Shown: one piece after another, positions 36,457 to 48,927 of the stretch
How the letters are laid out: every line of letters begins with the position of its first letter
Position numbering within the stretch: the stretch's first letter is position 1
The notes under the pieces: generated by a model
What the model was told of the DNA's origin: nothing
Database searches by the model: none
The model's input: only the letters and a program-made list of their open reading frames with translations
Program-made: the position numbers and the translations under genes
Source of the DNA: Rattus norvegicus
Lineage: Eukaryota > Chordata > Mammalia > Rodentia > Muridae
NCBI RefSeq assembly: GCF_036323735.1
Contig: NC_086026.1
Location: forward strand, 55,309,039 to 55,373,038
DNA length: 64,000 nt
Direction: 5' to 3'

Positions 36457-37927
36457 GTGAGGCGTGTGAATGCGTGTGTTGAAGACAGGAGTCATGGTTA
36501 GGGTAGGAGCAGTTTAGTCTTTGTTAAAATTAGAGCTGAGGCTTGTTCATGCTGAGGACACTGCTCCCACTGAGCTATACAATAACCTGGAAACTAATAA
36601 ACTTCCAAAGTACATTTAAAAATATAGTATTAGCAGGAACTCTTTAGGAAGAAAGGAAAAGGTAGTATTTCAAGTTCTATTACTTTGATAAATCCTTTGT
36701 AAATAATGAGGAATAATTTTTTTTTTTTTTAAGTAGGAAGGTAAGCCTGTGAAGTGACACACTCAGCTTCTTGTCCCAAGGCCACTGCAGACACAGCCCT
36801 GGCTCACTCCCAGGCTGTGCTGTCAGAACAGATCTTACAGTGCTCCGTGCTTAATGTAATAATGCTCACTTAAAGCTGCTCTGTCTCTTCTGATGAGCAA
36901 AGGCGGGTTTAGGAGATATTTAGATTGTTCGGACTAGTTCCTTCTCCTACACACATAGATCCGTACTTCCAGCTCTCATAACCCACTCCCTGTGCTACTC
37001 GCCAGTTTTAGCTGATTTTTTATTTTAGTCCATCCTCTTATCATATCCCGCCACTCTGCCCGGCTAACTTCTACATTTCTTCCTGACTGGCTTACACTTG
37101 TTGCTCTGACCTATCAGCATTTGCCTGGCAGATACAAGTTCATCTCCTACTGATTAGCAGACAGACAGTGTATAGCAACTATAAATAGAAAATAGGTATT
37201 TTTTTATTCTTTGTCAGTTTCTAATAATACATTGTATGTCTCTTATCTCCCAGAAGAAAATGAAGTAGTTTCATGCCAAAGATTGGAGTGTGGTTTGACT
37301 ATCACTGCCTTGCAAAACCAAGGAGTCAGAAGCTGTTCTGATTTCCCTATAAGCAGGGCAGGAGTTGAGAGTTCAGATTTCTATCTTGTTCCAGGTCAAA
37401 GTACTTGAGTAAGCCCCGCCAGCTGCGGTGCGTCTGTCCCTTGGGGCAGACCTGTCCCCTAAGTCCTCGGAACAGCTCTCCTTTCCATCCTGATCTCAGG
37501 CTGATGGCTCTACTTGTGTCCTGAAGCTCATAGTCTTTCACTGACTTGAGCCTTGGCATGACACGACAGGCAAGAGTCAAAGGTTTGCTTTTTGGCTTGA
37601 GACTAAGCCAGGCACTCTGACTCATCCTGATTTAGCCTGTCAAAAGACATCACTTAGGATGAAACCATGATTTTCCTTGTCTTCATGTCAGTTGTGGCTG
37701 TTCCCATAGAAATAGGTAATGTGGAAAGACCTGGCAATGTCAAACCCCCTTTGTATTTTTTTTTTTTTGTAGCTTCAGAGAAATTAATTGTAAACAGTAC
37801 ATACTGAAGCTCATAGAACTCAGACATGAGACACGGGGAAACTGAGGGGAGAGTCTTGATTTGAAGACAGCCTGGATACATTGCAAGACCCCGTCTTATA
37901 AAAGTGCAGTGTGACAGGCCTCTTAGC

Positions 37928-38353
37928 TTCTTACTGTTGGTGAAACAAGTTAGCACAAACTCCATAGCTGCAAGTCCGATGATTTTCTAAGTCAGTTCTG
38001 CAGGTCAATAGCATAAAACATCTGGTTAGCAGGCCCGGTTCCTGGAGGACCTATGGGGAAAGCCCAGATTCTTGCCTCTTTTTACCTTGTAAAGGGAACC
38101 TGCCTTTCTTGGCATAGGCCCCATCTTCATGGCAGTCCAATCTCATGGTTCCATTGTAGTGACTCTGTTCCTCCTGATTCTTGTACTATAAGGAGCCCTG
38201 TCATTGTATCAGGTCCTCCTAGATAATCCAAGACTACCTCTGCAGTTTCTGAGTGTTAACTAGGTCACTTCCACAGAAAACTCCTTTGACATTCACAAGG
38301 ATGGGGTGCTTGGCACATGGATGTGTTTGGGGGACTTTGTTCAAGCCCATCAC
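37928..38353. mobile_element. Ancient mammalian dispersed repeat, family uncertain
   Basis: The order 'ttactgttggtgaaacaag', 'agttctgcaggtcaatagc', 'ataatccaagactacctctg' and 'caagcccatcaca' resembles an old eutherian repeat with ttctggaggtcagaagtcc-type sequence. I cannot name the family with confidence. Confidence 0.5.
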
Positions 38354-38449
38354 AGGGCCATTCCCATTGCCATCGGATTATTAAATCGTTTAAAGAAAGC
38401 CCCTCTTTATATTTTGTAGTTATTCTGCATATGTGAACTAAGTTTAAAG

Positions 38450-38596
38450 TGTATTTTGTTTTGTTTTATATTGTGCTGTTCTGTGTTGTGTTATGTTGTT
38501 CTGTGTTGTGTTGTGTCATTCTGTGTTGTGTTATATTGTTCTGTGTTGTGTTATGTTGTTCTGTGTTGTGTCATTCTGAGTTGTGTTGTTTTTATG
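38450..38596. repeat. TGTTC/TGTTG-type low-complexity repeat
   Basis: Repeats of gttctgtgttgtgttatgtt and variants with tcattctg; about 145 bases, T/G-rich with an irregular 20-25 base rhythm. Confidence 0.93.
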
Positions 38597-39321
38597 CTTG
38601 GTTGGTGATTTTCACTTTGGGGTCATTCTGATTAGGGTAAGGAAAATTCCTTTGTCACTTAGTTTTTTCTGGAGAAAATCATTGATAATTGAAACTAAAA
38701 TTACTAAAATATTTGTGGAGGGTGATTTTAAAAAAATTATAAGTAATTTATAACAAATCCAAGTAATGAAGTAACAGTCTGCGTGCTGGTGCAGTGAAAG
38801 CCACTGGGACACTGGCAGCCCACCCTTGCGCCCTCTGTTTTAACACATATACTTTGATTCAGTTCTAAAGTTCATTTTAAGTGTTTACATTTTTAGTATT
38901 TGTTTTCAGAGCAAAACAATGACTAAATGGGACTGTAGCACATGGTCTGCTACATTGCCCAGTGTTTATCCTTGAGTGATTGCTTATGGGCTCTTTCTTT
39001 TGTGTGCCCTCAGAATGTGGTTTCTCAGTCATTGCTTGAGCTTGGGGTGTTTGCACATGGATTAGATGGAATTCTTGTTCACACTTGACCTATCTTCCTT
39101 GAACTTAATGCATCACTAGGAGAAATACCTTTACCGGAGTCCAAGTAGATAGTCCACAGAGCGGACTGAGTGATGAGTAATGACATCAACTTTATTTTTA
39201 AGAGCTTAAAGCAACTCTTAGAGGCATGCCCTTTTTAGTGGTCACTTTAGATGCCGTATTAGAAGCCTTAGGAAGAAGCCACTGTACCTGAAAAACAAAC
39301 ATTTACAAGAAAAAAATTGGT

Positions 39322-39360
39322 TGTGTCGTGTGCGCGCGTGCATGTGTGTGCGTGTGCGTG

Positions 39361-39428
<68 letters not shown>
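39322..39428. repeat. (TG)n microsatellite with GCGCGC start
   Basis: Alternating purine/pyrimidine for about 100 bases, including gtgcgcgcgtgcatgtgtgt, then pure TG. Confidence 0.97.
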
Positions 39429-39431
<3 letters not shown>

Positions 39432-39538
39432 AAGAGTCTTCTTAAATAGCTCAGTCAGGCTGGCCTCCAAATCAACAGCCTTCTGTTTCGGTCTCTAGAT
39501 GGCTCATACTGTGGGCATACGCCATCGTCTCTGCCTGG
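39429..39538 (-). mobile_element. B1 SINE, antisense, diverged
   Basis: Shows aaatagctcagtcaggctgg, atactgtgggcatacgccat and ctgcctgg, with its tail side abutting the TG tract. Confidence 0.7.
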
Positions 39539-39574
39539 GGAGGAGAAAAGCGTGTTGATAAACAGACCACAGTG

Positions 39575-39757
39575 TTGTTAGTCCTAGCCCTCCCATCTTA
39601 GCCACTAGTGAGGCCAAAGTAGGAGAAGTTTTAAGTTTGAGGCCAGCCTGGGCAACTTTTTGAGACCATATCTCAAAAAATGAAAGTGGCAGGAAGAATG
39701 CTTACCTAGTATCAATTAGGTTCTGAGTTCAATCCTTAGTACCACCAAAAAAAAAAG
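39575..39757 (+). mobile_element. B1-like then ID-like fragment, sense
   Basis: tttgaggccagcctgggcaa and gagaccatatctcaaaaaat are B1. The following gaatgcttacctagtatcaa and ctgagttcaatccttagtac with an A run look like the 3' half of an ID-like unit. Confidence 0.65.
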
Positions 39758-41784
39758 ATCCTTAGTCTTTAGTCCCTCATCTTTAAATTATGTGTGTTAA
39801 GGAACAACTTATTTTGAAACTAATAAAAATTTTAATTATGAAATGTAAGCAGTTAACATTTTTATGCCAATTATTTATCCAAGTGGTTTTTGTTTAAAAA
39901 TTCACTCTATAGTTGGGGTTTTTTGTTCATTTGTTCTTGGTTGTAGAATTTAGAGACTCTTGTTAATGGCAGTAACAAAGCTGTCTTCTGTAGAATCTCT
40001 CCAGTGGGGGGTTTGTTGTCAATGAGGCTCCAGCATCTGCAGGCCAAGTCGCAAGATCTGGAGCTTAGGATCTGCTGGATCAGCTGGGGCCTCAGCCATT
40101 GTCTCCAGAGGTTCCTTGTTCGGGTGGCTCAGCAGCAGACAGAAGGGGAAAAGTGACTCCTGCCCACAAGCACCTCAAACACTCAGAGCGCTGGCAGTCG
40201 GATAGAACCAGAGTCGTGCTGCACAGGGCCTTTCCCGTGTATCACTTAATGCCTTTGTATACAGAAATACAGTGTGTTCCAAAAACATAAGAACCTTTCA
40301 TCCTCCAGCAGTTCTAACTTCCAAAATGGTTTTATGACCCCCGTCCGTGCAAACCTCCCTCATCATGTCCCCGCTGCTGGGGAAAGGAGGAGACTCAGCT
40401 TTTAACCCTTCGGTTTTCATGGTTCAGATGTGTGTGTTTTGTAATAACGCAGATAGAGGAAGGGAGCGCAACCTAACTCAGTCCACGGCACAGGGAAGGG
40501 AATCATCCCTGGCTTATAGTGCTTAATCTCTTCAGCTACCGGATGATAGATCATGTGACAGGGATATGTTCCGACCTGTTAATGATACAGTTAATCGCTA
40601 AAACTCCAGCTACTGGGAATGTACAGAATCAATGAACACACTCTGTTTGCTGCCTCACCCCACCTTGTTATCACGCACCTACCATGTACAAGAACCTCTG
40701 CCTGAGGTACCCATTCTTCCCAATGGCCAGACACCTGGCTTTCTCATCCTAAGCTGGTGTGAGTGATGGGGTCAGAAGGGCTAGAGCCAGGCTGGATGTA
40801 CCCTCAGACATGGCTAAATTTCCAAGGCCCTGTGGGTGGGCCTGGAATTGGACCAGAGGTTGGGCCAGGTTTGGAGGGGTTGGGTATCTTTCCATATCCC
40901 CTGACCTGTGAGTTCTGTGGTGGAATAACATATTGTGGACCTCAAATTGGACTGGGCCTAATTCCCTAAGTTGGCCTGGAGATTGACTGAAGCCTGAGTG
41001 CCGTACAGGAGCAACTCAGAGGAACACTCTTGGGGCCCTGTACTGTCCACCTCAGATCTGTGAGGTGGAGAAGGCGGAATCCTACCCGAGGAGTCCCAAG
41101 ACACAGCAGTCCTGCAGAAAGAACTAGAGCAGCCTACCAGGCCCCTGAAGCAGCGAGGAGTACTGCGGGGCACACCCAGACCAGTGTGGGGCTCACCCTG
41201 GGCATCCTCTTTGGAAAGGTATTCAGGTAGATGCCATCCACTGCTTCGAGGTCCTGCAGCTCAGCTTCAGGAACATTTGACCCCAGGCCCTGCTGGAGAA
41301 GTGGGCAGAAAGACCAGGAAGCTTTGGGAGATTTGCACGGCGAGATGTGCCTAGCATAGGCACACAGAAGAAATGGAAGAGCACAGAGAGGTGCACGAAG
41401 GGGACCTGGGGAGCATGGCTCTGCGGTGCAAGAGGTCATGCATTGCCTCTTCCCGAGACAGGAGTCTGAGGTGCATATCTCCTTTCCCAGGAGTGGTCTT
41501 TGTTCATTCCTCTGCCACAAGGCTCCCATTTTGGTGCCTCAGGCTACTGGAGGCCTCATTTCACCATGCTCTACTCTTAGGTCCCTTTTCCTGAGGATCA
41601 AGTCTTTCCCTCCAGAGTTTGCTGTCACTGCTCTAGGCTGTCCCATGCATTTTAAACTGGGACCAGCACTGCTGGAGGATGTAGGCATCAGAGAAGTCAG
41701 GAGAACTTGGGAGCTGTGTACTCATGGCATGATATTTGCGGTAAAGCGTGAAGGACCGTGGGATCAACAGAGTATAGGGGAGAC

Positions 41785-42085
41785 TTGCAGAGGCTCCTTC
41801 AGCAAATATGGATAAACTGCCTACTATGTGGTCACTGGGTGAGGTCCTGGGGATGCAGCAGCAGAGGAAACTGTCCCTTTCAATATCATTCTGATGTGGA
41901 GAGACACACAACTTTTAATAAAAGAAAGATCTGAGTAATGTGATAGACTGGTTTAACCAGGATCAGCAAACCCTTCCAAGCTGAAGGAAGACAGTGCACA
42001 GCCAGAGAGAGGAGACATGCCTCAGGCAGAAGGTCAGCATGGCCAGGGCTAAAAGGGAGATCGGAAGGGGTTAAGGTGACAGAAT
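41785..42085 (-). mobile_element. Ancient L2-like relic, antisense
   Basis: Shows actgcctactatgtggtcac, gaggtcctggggatgcagca and later gcctcaggcagaaggtcagc, in the order of antisense mammalian L2 3' sequence as I recall it. Confidence 0.55.
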
Positions 42086-43354
42086 GGCCAGGGCCAGTTG
42101 CACACACCAGGATGTGGGATTTATTTTGGTTATACGAGGAGGCTGAGGCCCAAGCATAGTAGAATGTGCATGACATATTTGCAGACAAGCTCTGGGGTGG
42201 GTCAGGTCTTTGATCCTGGGCTACCTATGGTAAGATGGGAGGCAGAAACGAGAATCACTGGAAAGCTAGTACGTCAGCTAGCCTGGAGTTCACAGCATAG
42301 CAGAATCAAGAGACTCTGGTAAAACTAGGTAGAAGGAAAGAACGAACTCTAAGTGTGCGCCACAGCACGTGTGGGTGCATGTGGGCGTGTGCAGCACATT
42401 CTTTTTAAATGGTGTGGGAACCGTGTGTAAGAAACAGGAGGGTTTTTACTTCCCTAAACTGTGAAATTGCTCGACTATTAAGACATATTAAGGTATCTTC
42501 ACTATAGATAGAAAAATATTTGGGGAGAAAGAAGGGCAAGGAGGTAATAGGACCAGTTAAAAAGGCTGCTGAGTGGTAAGACATGAGGATGGTGGTCGCA
42601 GACACTGGAAGGTAGGAAAAGGCAAAGACAGGAAGAAGCAGAGAATTTGCAGACATGTTAACATTGGGGCATCTGAGCCATGGAGAAGGAACTTAGCATC
42701 AAATTATTGTTTGCAAGAGAAATTATATTTAACCATCAACAGTAAATGGTATGTTCTTGTTTAATGGTCAATACACTGCTGTTTGAACGCCATTTAAGTC
42801 TCGTTCCCAAAGATTAAGTAGTGAGATGTCTTTGTTTTAAAAAAAAAAAAAAGTCTAAAAAAATAGTTAAACATAACTGACCTACCCCCTAAAGAAAAGA
42901 GCTTTCAAGTTTCAGACATTATGAGAATGTTTTGAAAATTGTGGAAACTTATTTTCTTTAACCAAAGGAAGCTGGAAACTTTCCCCTTTAAATGTCCACT
43001 CCCAGAATGGGCTCCACGAGACAGTTTCCACTCCTGTGTTATTGTTTTAGTTGGCAGTCAAGAGACAGCAAGGACCTTCAGGGTAGCTACAGAAAAGCCA
43101 GCCCTTTGGAAAGGGTTTCCAGAGTGCACAGGTTTAAGAGACAGTGGAAAGTTCGGGCCTCAGTGCAGTGCAATTGAGAGAGTGGTGTTTATAAAAATCA
43201 AAACATTTTGTGAGCGAGCACACTGACCCTTTGCAATCCATAAGAGAATTTAGAGGGTGGGAACCTTGGGTTTCTGAGAACAGCTGCCCTGTGCTGTGAT
43301 CGGGACTGTCTGGCTGTCCCCAGAGAGTCCTTATGCTGCATTCATTCCTCAGCC

Positions 43355-43500
43355 CATTCCTTATTCCTGACCCAACACTTTATTTGGGTTACCCTTCACA
43401 CCTTTCCGGCTGACAGGCCAGGAAGCTGAGAACCAGAGAAGACCATCGTGACCTCCTAAATTCAGGTCGTAATTGAACCTAACTTTTGCTGTGTCCTTGG
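43355..43500 (+). mobile_element. Possible MIR relic
   Basis: Shows ggaagctgagaaccagagaa and attcaggtcgtaattgaacc, resembling the MIR core and its 'gaacccaggt' part. Confidence 0.45.
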
Positions 43501-43584
43501 AATGGCATGTGGCACTCTTGTAGAAGGTGCTAATTAACTCTGGTACATGCTAAGTGGTTGGAAAGTAAAATCTGAAAAATTGGA

Positions 43585-43778
43585 AACTGGGGAGATGGTT
43601 CCCTGGTTAAAAGAATGACCACCATGCAGCCATGAGGATTAGAGTCCAGACCCCAGCAGCCATGTAACAAACCTGGCTCACACCTGTAACTCGGGCTTTG
43701 GGGAGTCACTCATTTGGCTTCCCACAGGTGCATAAATGCATGCACACAACAGGTGCATTAAAATTGAATAACACAAAT
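43585..43778 (+). mobile_element. B3-like SINE, sense, diverged
   Basis: Shows aactggggagatggttccct, tagagtccagaccccagcag and ctggctcacacctgtaactc, then caggtgcataaatgcatgca. Confidence 0.7.
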
Positions 43779-45013
43779 AGTAGTGAAGCCCTGTGAAAAT
43801 GATCTCTTCTGAGGATTACAGACATGACCTAGAAGTTGAAGATGTGTACTGCTCTTACAAGTGACCCATTTTGGTTGTCACACTTGTAGTTTACAGCTGT
43901 TTACAGCTCCATCTGCGGGGAATTTGAAACCCTCTTCTGGCCTCTTAAGATATCTCCTAAATCTTGTTCCTAAGACTAGAACTCCATAAGTGAAATATCA
44001 AAATTCTTTTATTCAAAAGTATTTGAGAGATATATGTATATATGTATCTATATGTAATTATATGAAAATATGTTGTGGAAAGTGTGTAAAGTTAAAGTTG
44101 AAATATTGGCTTTTGTCAGTTGTTCTGTGTTGTGAGGGCTGTGGATTTAAAGGCCTCACAGTAGCCACTCTACCAGTGCAGAGCGGCCTTGTCAGATCTT
44201 TCCACAAGCAGAGGGAAAGGAAGACAACGGGCTGGGTGAGTCTGGAGTGATCACATACCCTGAAATGACCTTTCTCAGAAACACTTAATCCCATGCTTCC
44301 TGCTCTGCTCTGCTCCATGTCATCTCCATATTTGCTTTAATATTAAAATTATCAACAGCTTAATGTCGGAGAAAGTTGATGTTGCAGAAAGATGCAGTCT
44401 GTTTAGCTTATAGGCTTTCTAACTCTTGGCAAACTGAAGTGTAAGCATACACGTTATAGAGGCGAGGGCCATTTCTTCCCCAGCCTCAGATTCATTTTAG
44501 GAAAACTTCTGTTCTGTGCCTGCTCTTTTCTTCAGCCTCTGGGGTTCCTGCATTGGTATCTGTTAATTGCAGAAGCCACATTTGGGAGATAATTAGAAAA
44601 TGAGGGAGATTGGGGGTTTAGAATAGAAAAAGAAAAGGGTACAGAGGCAGCAAAAAGGTGGAAGCTTTTTCTCTGAGACCTCCAACAAAGATCTGCAGGG
44701 AAGGCAGCCTGATTTTCCTCCTCTGGCCCTGGGAGGGGGCCTGAGCTGAGGGTCTGATAGGGTGCTCATGTGCTTGTGCTTCCCACCCCCTAAAAGGGCA
44801 GCTCCAGCTTTCAGATTGCTTTGTCTCTGGGACCACATGGGACACAGCATTTAATAAAACATAGGTCACTGAGATTTCGAGGTTAGCGAGTCTCACTGCA
44901 CTTCCCAACCAACTGACATACTCATTGAAACTCGTGAACACGTCAGATAAAAACTGTTACTTCCCATTTTAGATAATACCAATACCTAAGACAAATAAAA
45001 AGATCTCAGTCTT

Positions 45014-45124
45014 GGGGTTGGGGATTTAGCTCAGTGGTAGAGCGCTTGCCTAGCAAGCACAAGGCCCTGGGTTCGGTCCCCAGCTCCGAAAAAAAGAAAA
45101 GAAAAAAAAAAAAAAGAAAGAAAG
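45014..45124 (+). mobile_element. ID SINE, full length, near-canonical, 17-bp target duplication
   Basis: Starts ggggttggggatttagctca and keeps intact Pol III A and B boxes through ccccagctccg, then A-rich and (AAAG)n tail. The direct repeat aaaaagatctcagtctt at 44997-45013 and 45125-45141 is perfect. It is the least diverged ID in the window. Confidence 0.98.
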
Positions 45125-45494
45125 AAAAAGATCTCAGTCTTATGAAAACTACAGAGCTCTCAAGCAGTCAAAGTGAAGGAAGAGCGCAAACAATGAGAGG
45201 CCGTTTCTAATCCAGGATGTTTTGCAAAGACGTTGATAGCTTATCTGTTTAGAGTATTGCTGACTTTATTAGATGACATAAATGACCGTGTTCCATTAAT
45301 TTCTCCACAGAGTTGCTGTCTCCTCAGCAACCGTTGGCACTGGGAAGGACTGACATACCCATCACTCCAACATAAAGGATGTCTGTGTTGCAGTGTGTAC
45401 AACTCGCAAGACACTTAATGTGCTTGCACTTATGTTCATGCTTGCACACACATGCACAAGTAACAAAATAATTTAAGAATAAAAGGGTCTTATT

Positions 45495-45606
45495 AGGCAT
45501 GGTGGCACACACCTTTAAATCCAGCACTTTGGAGGCAATAGCAGGGAGGTCTCTGTGAGTGGGAGGCCATCCTGGTCTACCTAGTGAGCTCTAGGGCTTT
45601 AGACCC
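45495..45606 (+). mobile_element. B1 SINE, sense
   Basis: Shows ttaggcatggtggcacacac, ctttaaatccagcactttgg, tgggaggccatcctggtcta and gtgagctctagg. Confidence 0.9.
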
Positions 45607-45966
45607 CCATTAGACCAGAATCTGGTTCTCATTTTTATGATTTCAGATATATATTTTATCAGTTCTCCTAAAAATCATTTTAAAAGCAGGTATAATATTT
45701 CTGTCTGTTTACTCAGTGTCAAGTGAATAAGACCAGTTTGCTAATGTCGTGCCTGAGTAGTTTGAATAGACCTTAAAGGTTATACTGGGCTGCCTTAAAG
45801 ACCTTAAAGGTTAGACTGGTGTGGTCTTTAGCTCTTTGCTTAGGCTGCACGCAGTTAATTTAACACCTCTTATAGCATACAGGAAGGAGCCTTTCTGAGC
45901 CAGTGATTTCAGAGTCTTTGAGTTCTCAGTGGTCCTAAAGATTCCTGTCTCAGAAAATGATAATAA

Positions 45967-46190
45967 AAGGCTGTGAGTATAGCTCAGGGGTAGAGTGTGT
46001 TTAGCATGTTCAGGGTGCTGGATATGATATATCCCAACGGAGGGAAAATGGGGAGAAAGGAAGAAGAGGTCAGACCCAGGCTTATAATCCCAACTTGGGA
46101 AATGGAAGTGGGTTCGACTGCTCAAAGGCATCATTTGCTGAGCAGCTACTTCCAGACCAGCCTGAGATAAATGAGACCCTGTCTCACTAC
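45967..46190 (+). mobile_element. ID-B1 composite SINE, sense, diverged
   Basis: An ID-like head (gctgtgagtatagctcaggg gtagag) is followed by a B1-like part (ggcttataatcccaacttgg; ccagaccagcctgagataaa; gagaccctgtctc). This order is that of ID-B1 (B4-related) SINEs. Confidence 0.7.
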
Positions 46191-47059
46191 CCTCTCCCCA
46201 GAATGTTAGCGCTTTCCCCTTGCCATTTGTATTTCGTAGGAGCTAGTCAATGGAGTAAGTAGTTCTTTAGGTCTCCCACCCTCCTCTGCGTGCCTCTGCG
46301 TGTGGTTTAAGTGTGTGTACCTTCAGGCAGGGGCTAATGGGCAGGCTCCTCACTCCGCACATCCAGTGCTTGGTTGAGGTGGTTGGTTGCCATGATAATC
46401 TTCACCAGGAGGTAGATTTTCCTTGAATTTTGTTAAACTTATATGTTATGAACCCTTAGACTATACAAGAATAAGGAACACTAATGTTGAAGCTCAAATT
46501 AATGAGAATAAAGGATTAATTATGTAATGCTTTGAGATTCACTTCATCAAACTTATGAGTCACCCTGTTTATCAGTTATTGTATGGCACAGCAAGACGTG
46601 CGACTAAGGCTCAAAAGCCAGACTTTTTGAAAGCTTGAGTATAGACAGATGAACATACACACATGATGTAGACATAATCAATGCAAATATCATATACTAA
46701 TAAATGTATACACACTGTAGTGCATTCGTACTGTAGTCTAACAGCTGATTATAAACCATGGCCCGAAGCTTGCTAATCCATTTATCATTTGCAAAAACAA
46801 AACACAAAAATAATTCATTTAGATAAACTGATTTGGTGGTTTAGGTTCTAATATGTCCACTCCAAATGCCAAGTCATTAAAAGCTTCTACCTATTATAAT
46901 TAATTAATTTCATTGCATATGCAGCTTCTAAAATAAGCCTTATGTATCTAACTGAAATGAATATTTTCATAAATAAGTTAGTGTGTGTGCTGTTAATGGT
47001 GACACGACTCTGCTTGAAATTTATGAAGGACTTTTCAGTCTTGTTTTTCTTTTATCAAA

Positions 47060-47133
47060 TAGAGGCTAACCTCATACTGAAGATTCTCCTGCATCAGTTT
47101 CTGGAATTACATATGTGCCACCATACCAAGGTT
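47060..47133 (-). mobile_element. B1 relic, antisense
   Basis: Shows aggctaacctcatactgaag and ggaattacatatgtgccacc. Confidence 0.6.
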
Positions 47134-47318
47134 CCTTAAATCAACTAGTTTGTTTCTTTGTTGAGGAAGGGGTAGGAAATTGGACAGATTTCCTTGTACT
47201 ACAGGCAGGCCTAAATAAATCAAGCAAAAACATCATAATTGGGGTTTTTGTTTTTGCTTGTCTTTTAATTTCTTTCTTGGGACATTTTAAGACAATACTT
47301 AGTTTTAAAAGGAGTTTG

Positions 47319-47405
47319 TACCTGGGTGTAGTAGCCCACATCTGCAATGGAAGCATTTGGCAAGCAGAGGAACAAGATTGCTTCAAGCTCAAGGCCAGCC
47401 TAGTA
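47319..47405 (+). mobile_element. B1-like SINE, sense, truncated
   Basis: Shows acctgggtgtagtagcccac, atctgcaatggaagcatttg and caagctcaaggccagcctag. Confidence 0.7.
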
Positions 47406-47685
47406 GCTGGTACCCATGTAAGCTTGGGGTACCACAGTGTGAGATGGACTTGCATGGGAGAGAGGGTGTGTGGGGGATCCCACAAGTTGTCCTTGGGCAC
47501 ACCAAGGCATACCCCCCTCCCCAGCTAACAAAATATTTTTAAATGTTGGCAAAAGAAAAGAGCAAAAGAAGAATTTGTGAGTCAAGGGAGTCTTCTTTAC
47601 CTTCTAAGTAGAGCCTTAGCCTTAGTTTTCTTGGTCCCATTAGACATTCTCTGAACTCTTGTTTTTGTCTGGGTTTCTTGTTCTT

Positions 47686-47852
47686 TCTTTTTTTTTTTTT
47701 TCTTTTTGAGAATAGGATCTTATTCTGTACTGTAGTCCAGACCAGCCTTGAACTTGCTGTATAGACTGTGCTGGGCCTTGAACTTGTAGCAGTCCTTCTG
47801 GCTGTGCCTCCACATGCTAGGATTATAAGTACACACCACTGTCTCTAGCTAA
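47686..47852 (-). mobile_element. B1-family SINE, antisense, with an extra internal segment
   Basis: A T run, then ttttgagaataggatcttat, accagccttgaacttgctgt, a second gccttgaacttgtagcagtc, then gctaggattataagtacaca. The block around ccttgaacttg is present twice, about 35 bases apart. Confidence 0.8.
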
Positions 47853-47884
47853 GATTTCTCTGACTTCTTGATAGACTTGTTATG

Positions 47885-48062
47885 TAAGCCATCACTTGGG
47901 AGGCAGACAGGCAGACAAGTCTCTAGGTTTGTGGCCAGCCTAGCCTAGTTTACAGAGTGAGCTCCAGACCAACAGGAACAGGACAGCCTACACAGAGAAG
48001 CCTGTCTCAGAAAGAAAGGAAGGAACAAAGGAAAGAAGGAACAAGGGAAGGAAGGAAGAAGC
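47885..48062 (+). mobile_element. B1 SINE, sense, with (GAAG/GGAA)n tail
   Basis: Shows taagccatcacttgggaggc, ttgtggccagcctagcctag and cctacacagagaagcctgtc, passing into aaggaaggaac-type purine repeats. Confidence 0.88.
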
Positions 48063-48429
48063 AAGCAAGCCACCTTTGTTTCTTACGTGCCAATTGCCCC
48101 TTAACACCAAAAGAATGATCATAATTCTCTTGTTAGTGTTTTTCTCACCCACAGACCAATCTCCAGGTCATTGAGGACCATGTCTGCCTTGGCCCTGTTG
48201 TTCTGAGAGCACATCAGTAGAGCATCAGGCATTAGGAGTACTTTTCTAGTACCACATACATCTCTCAGGGTGACAGGTCTCAAGACTCTGTCAGGTGAAT
48301 TATGTTAATCTTAGCTTTGACCTAAGAAGGCATTACTTTCACCAGCTTATAACGCCAAGGCCATACCTTTAGGCTATCTAAATGCCACTCCCACCTTCCT
48401 TATCCGGTCCTGTGACTTCTTAATTTATT

Positions 48430-48613
48430 ATTGTATATGTTCACGATGTATATGCGTGGCTGTGCATGCGAAGGAATACTAGGAATACTCGTAGGGGTCA
48501 GAGGACAACTCTGTTTAGTTGGTTCTCCCCTTCTACCTTTACATGGTTTCTAGGGACCAAACTCAAGTTACCAAGCTAGCTTGATCACCCACTGAGAGCC
48601 AACTCCCTGGCTT
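48430..48613 (-). mobile_element. B3-type SINE, antisense
   Basis: Shows ggggtcagaggacaactctg, tctagggaccaaactcaagt and cccactgagagccaactcc. Confidence 0.8.
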
Positions 48614-48649
48614 CACAGTTTTATTTGTTTGTTTGGTTGGTTGGCTGGG

Positions 48650-48680
48650 GCTGCTGTTGTTGTTGCTGTTGTTGTTGTTG
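48650..48680. repeat. (TTG)n with CTG interruptions
   Basis: Roughly ten TTG/CTG units next to the tail end of the adjoining B1. Confidence 0.9.
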
Positions 48681-48786
48681 GACACAGTCTCACTAAGTAG
48701 CAATGGCTGCCCTCCAATTTACAGTGAGCCACCTGTCTCTGCCTCCTGAGTGCTGAGATTAAAGGCGTGTGCTATCTTGCCTGGCC
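48681..48786 (-). mobile_element. B1 SINE, antisense
   Basis: Shows cacagtctcactaagtagca, gtctctgcctcctgagtgct and gagattaaaggcgtgtgcta. Confidence 0.85.
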
Positions 48787-48831
48787 CTTGATTTTTAATT
48801 TGAAAAATACTGTATTTAAATACTGGGTTTC

Positions 48832-48927
48832 TGGGGGTTGGGGATTTAGCTCAGTGGTAGAGTGCTTGCCTAGCAAGTGCAAGCTCTGAGTTCGGTCCTG
48901 AGATCCAGGGGGGGAAAAACGACAAAA
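48832..48927 (+). mobile_element. ID SINE, sense, with 15-bp target duplication
   Basis: Starts gggggttggggatttagctc and keeps the A box. The 3' part is altered (agctctgagttcggtcctga) and the tail is short. The direct repeat taaatactgggtttc at 48817-48831 and 48928-48942 is perfect. Confidence 0.96.

Noticed and set aside
40763..40969. G/P-rich open frame in intron 4 on the + strand
   Set aside because: Low-complexity Gly/Pro composition, no recognised domain, no fitting splice sites in the Sik3 frame.
45769..45820. Near-direct repeat gaccttaaaggtta(t/g)actgg at 31-bp spacing
   Set aside because: Too short and isolated to interpret; may be chance or minor slippage.
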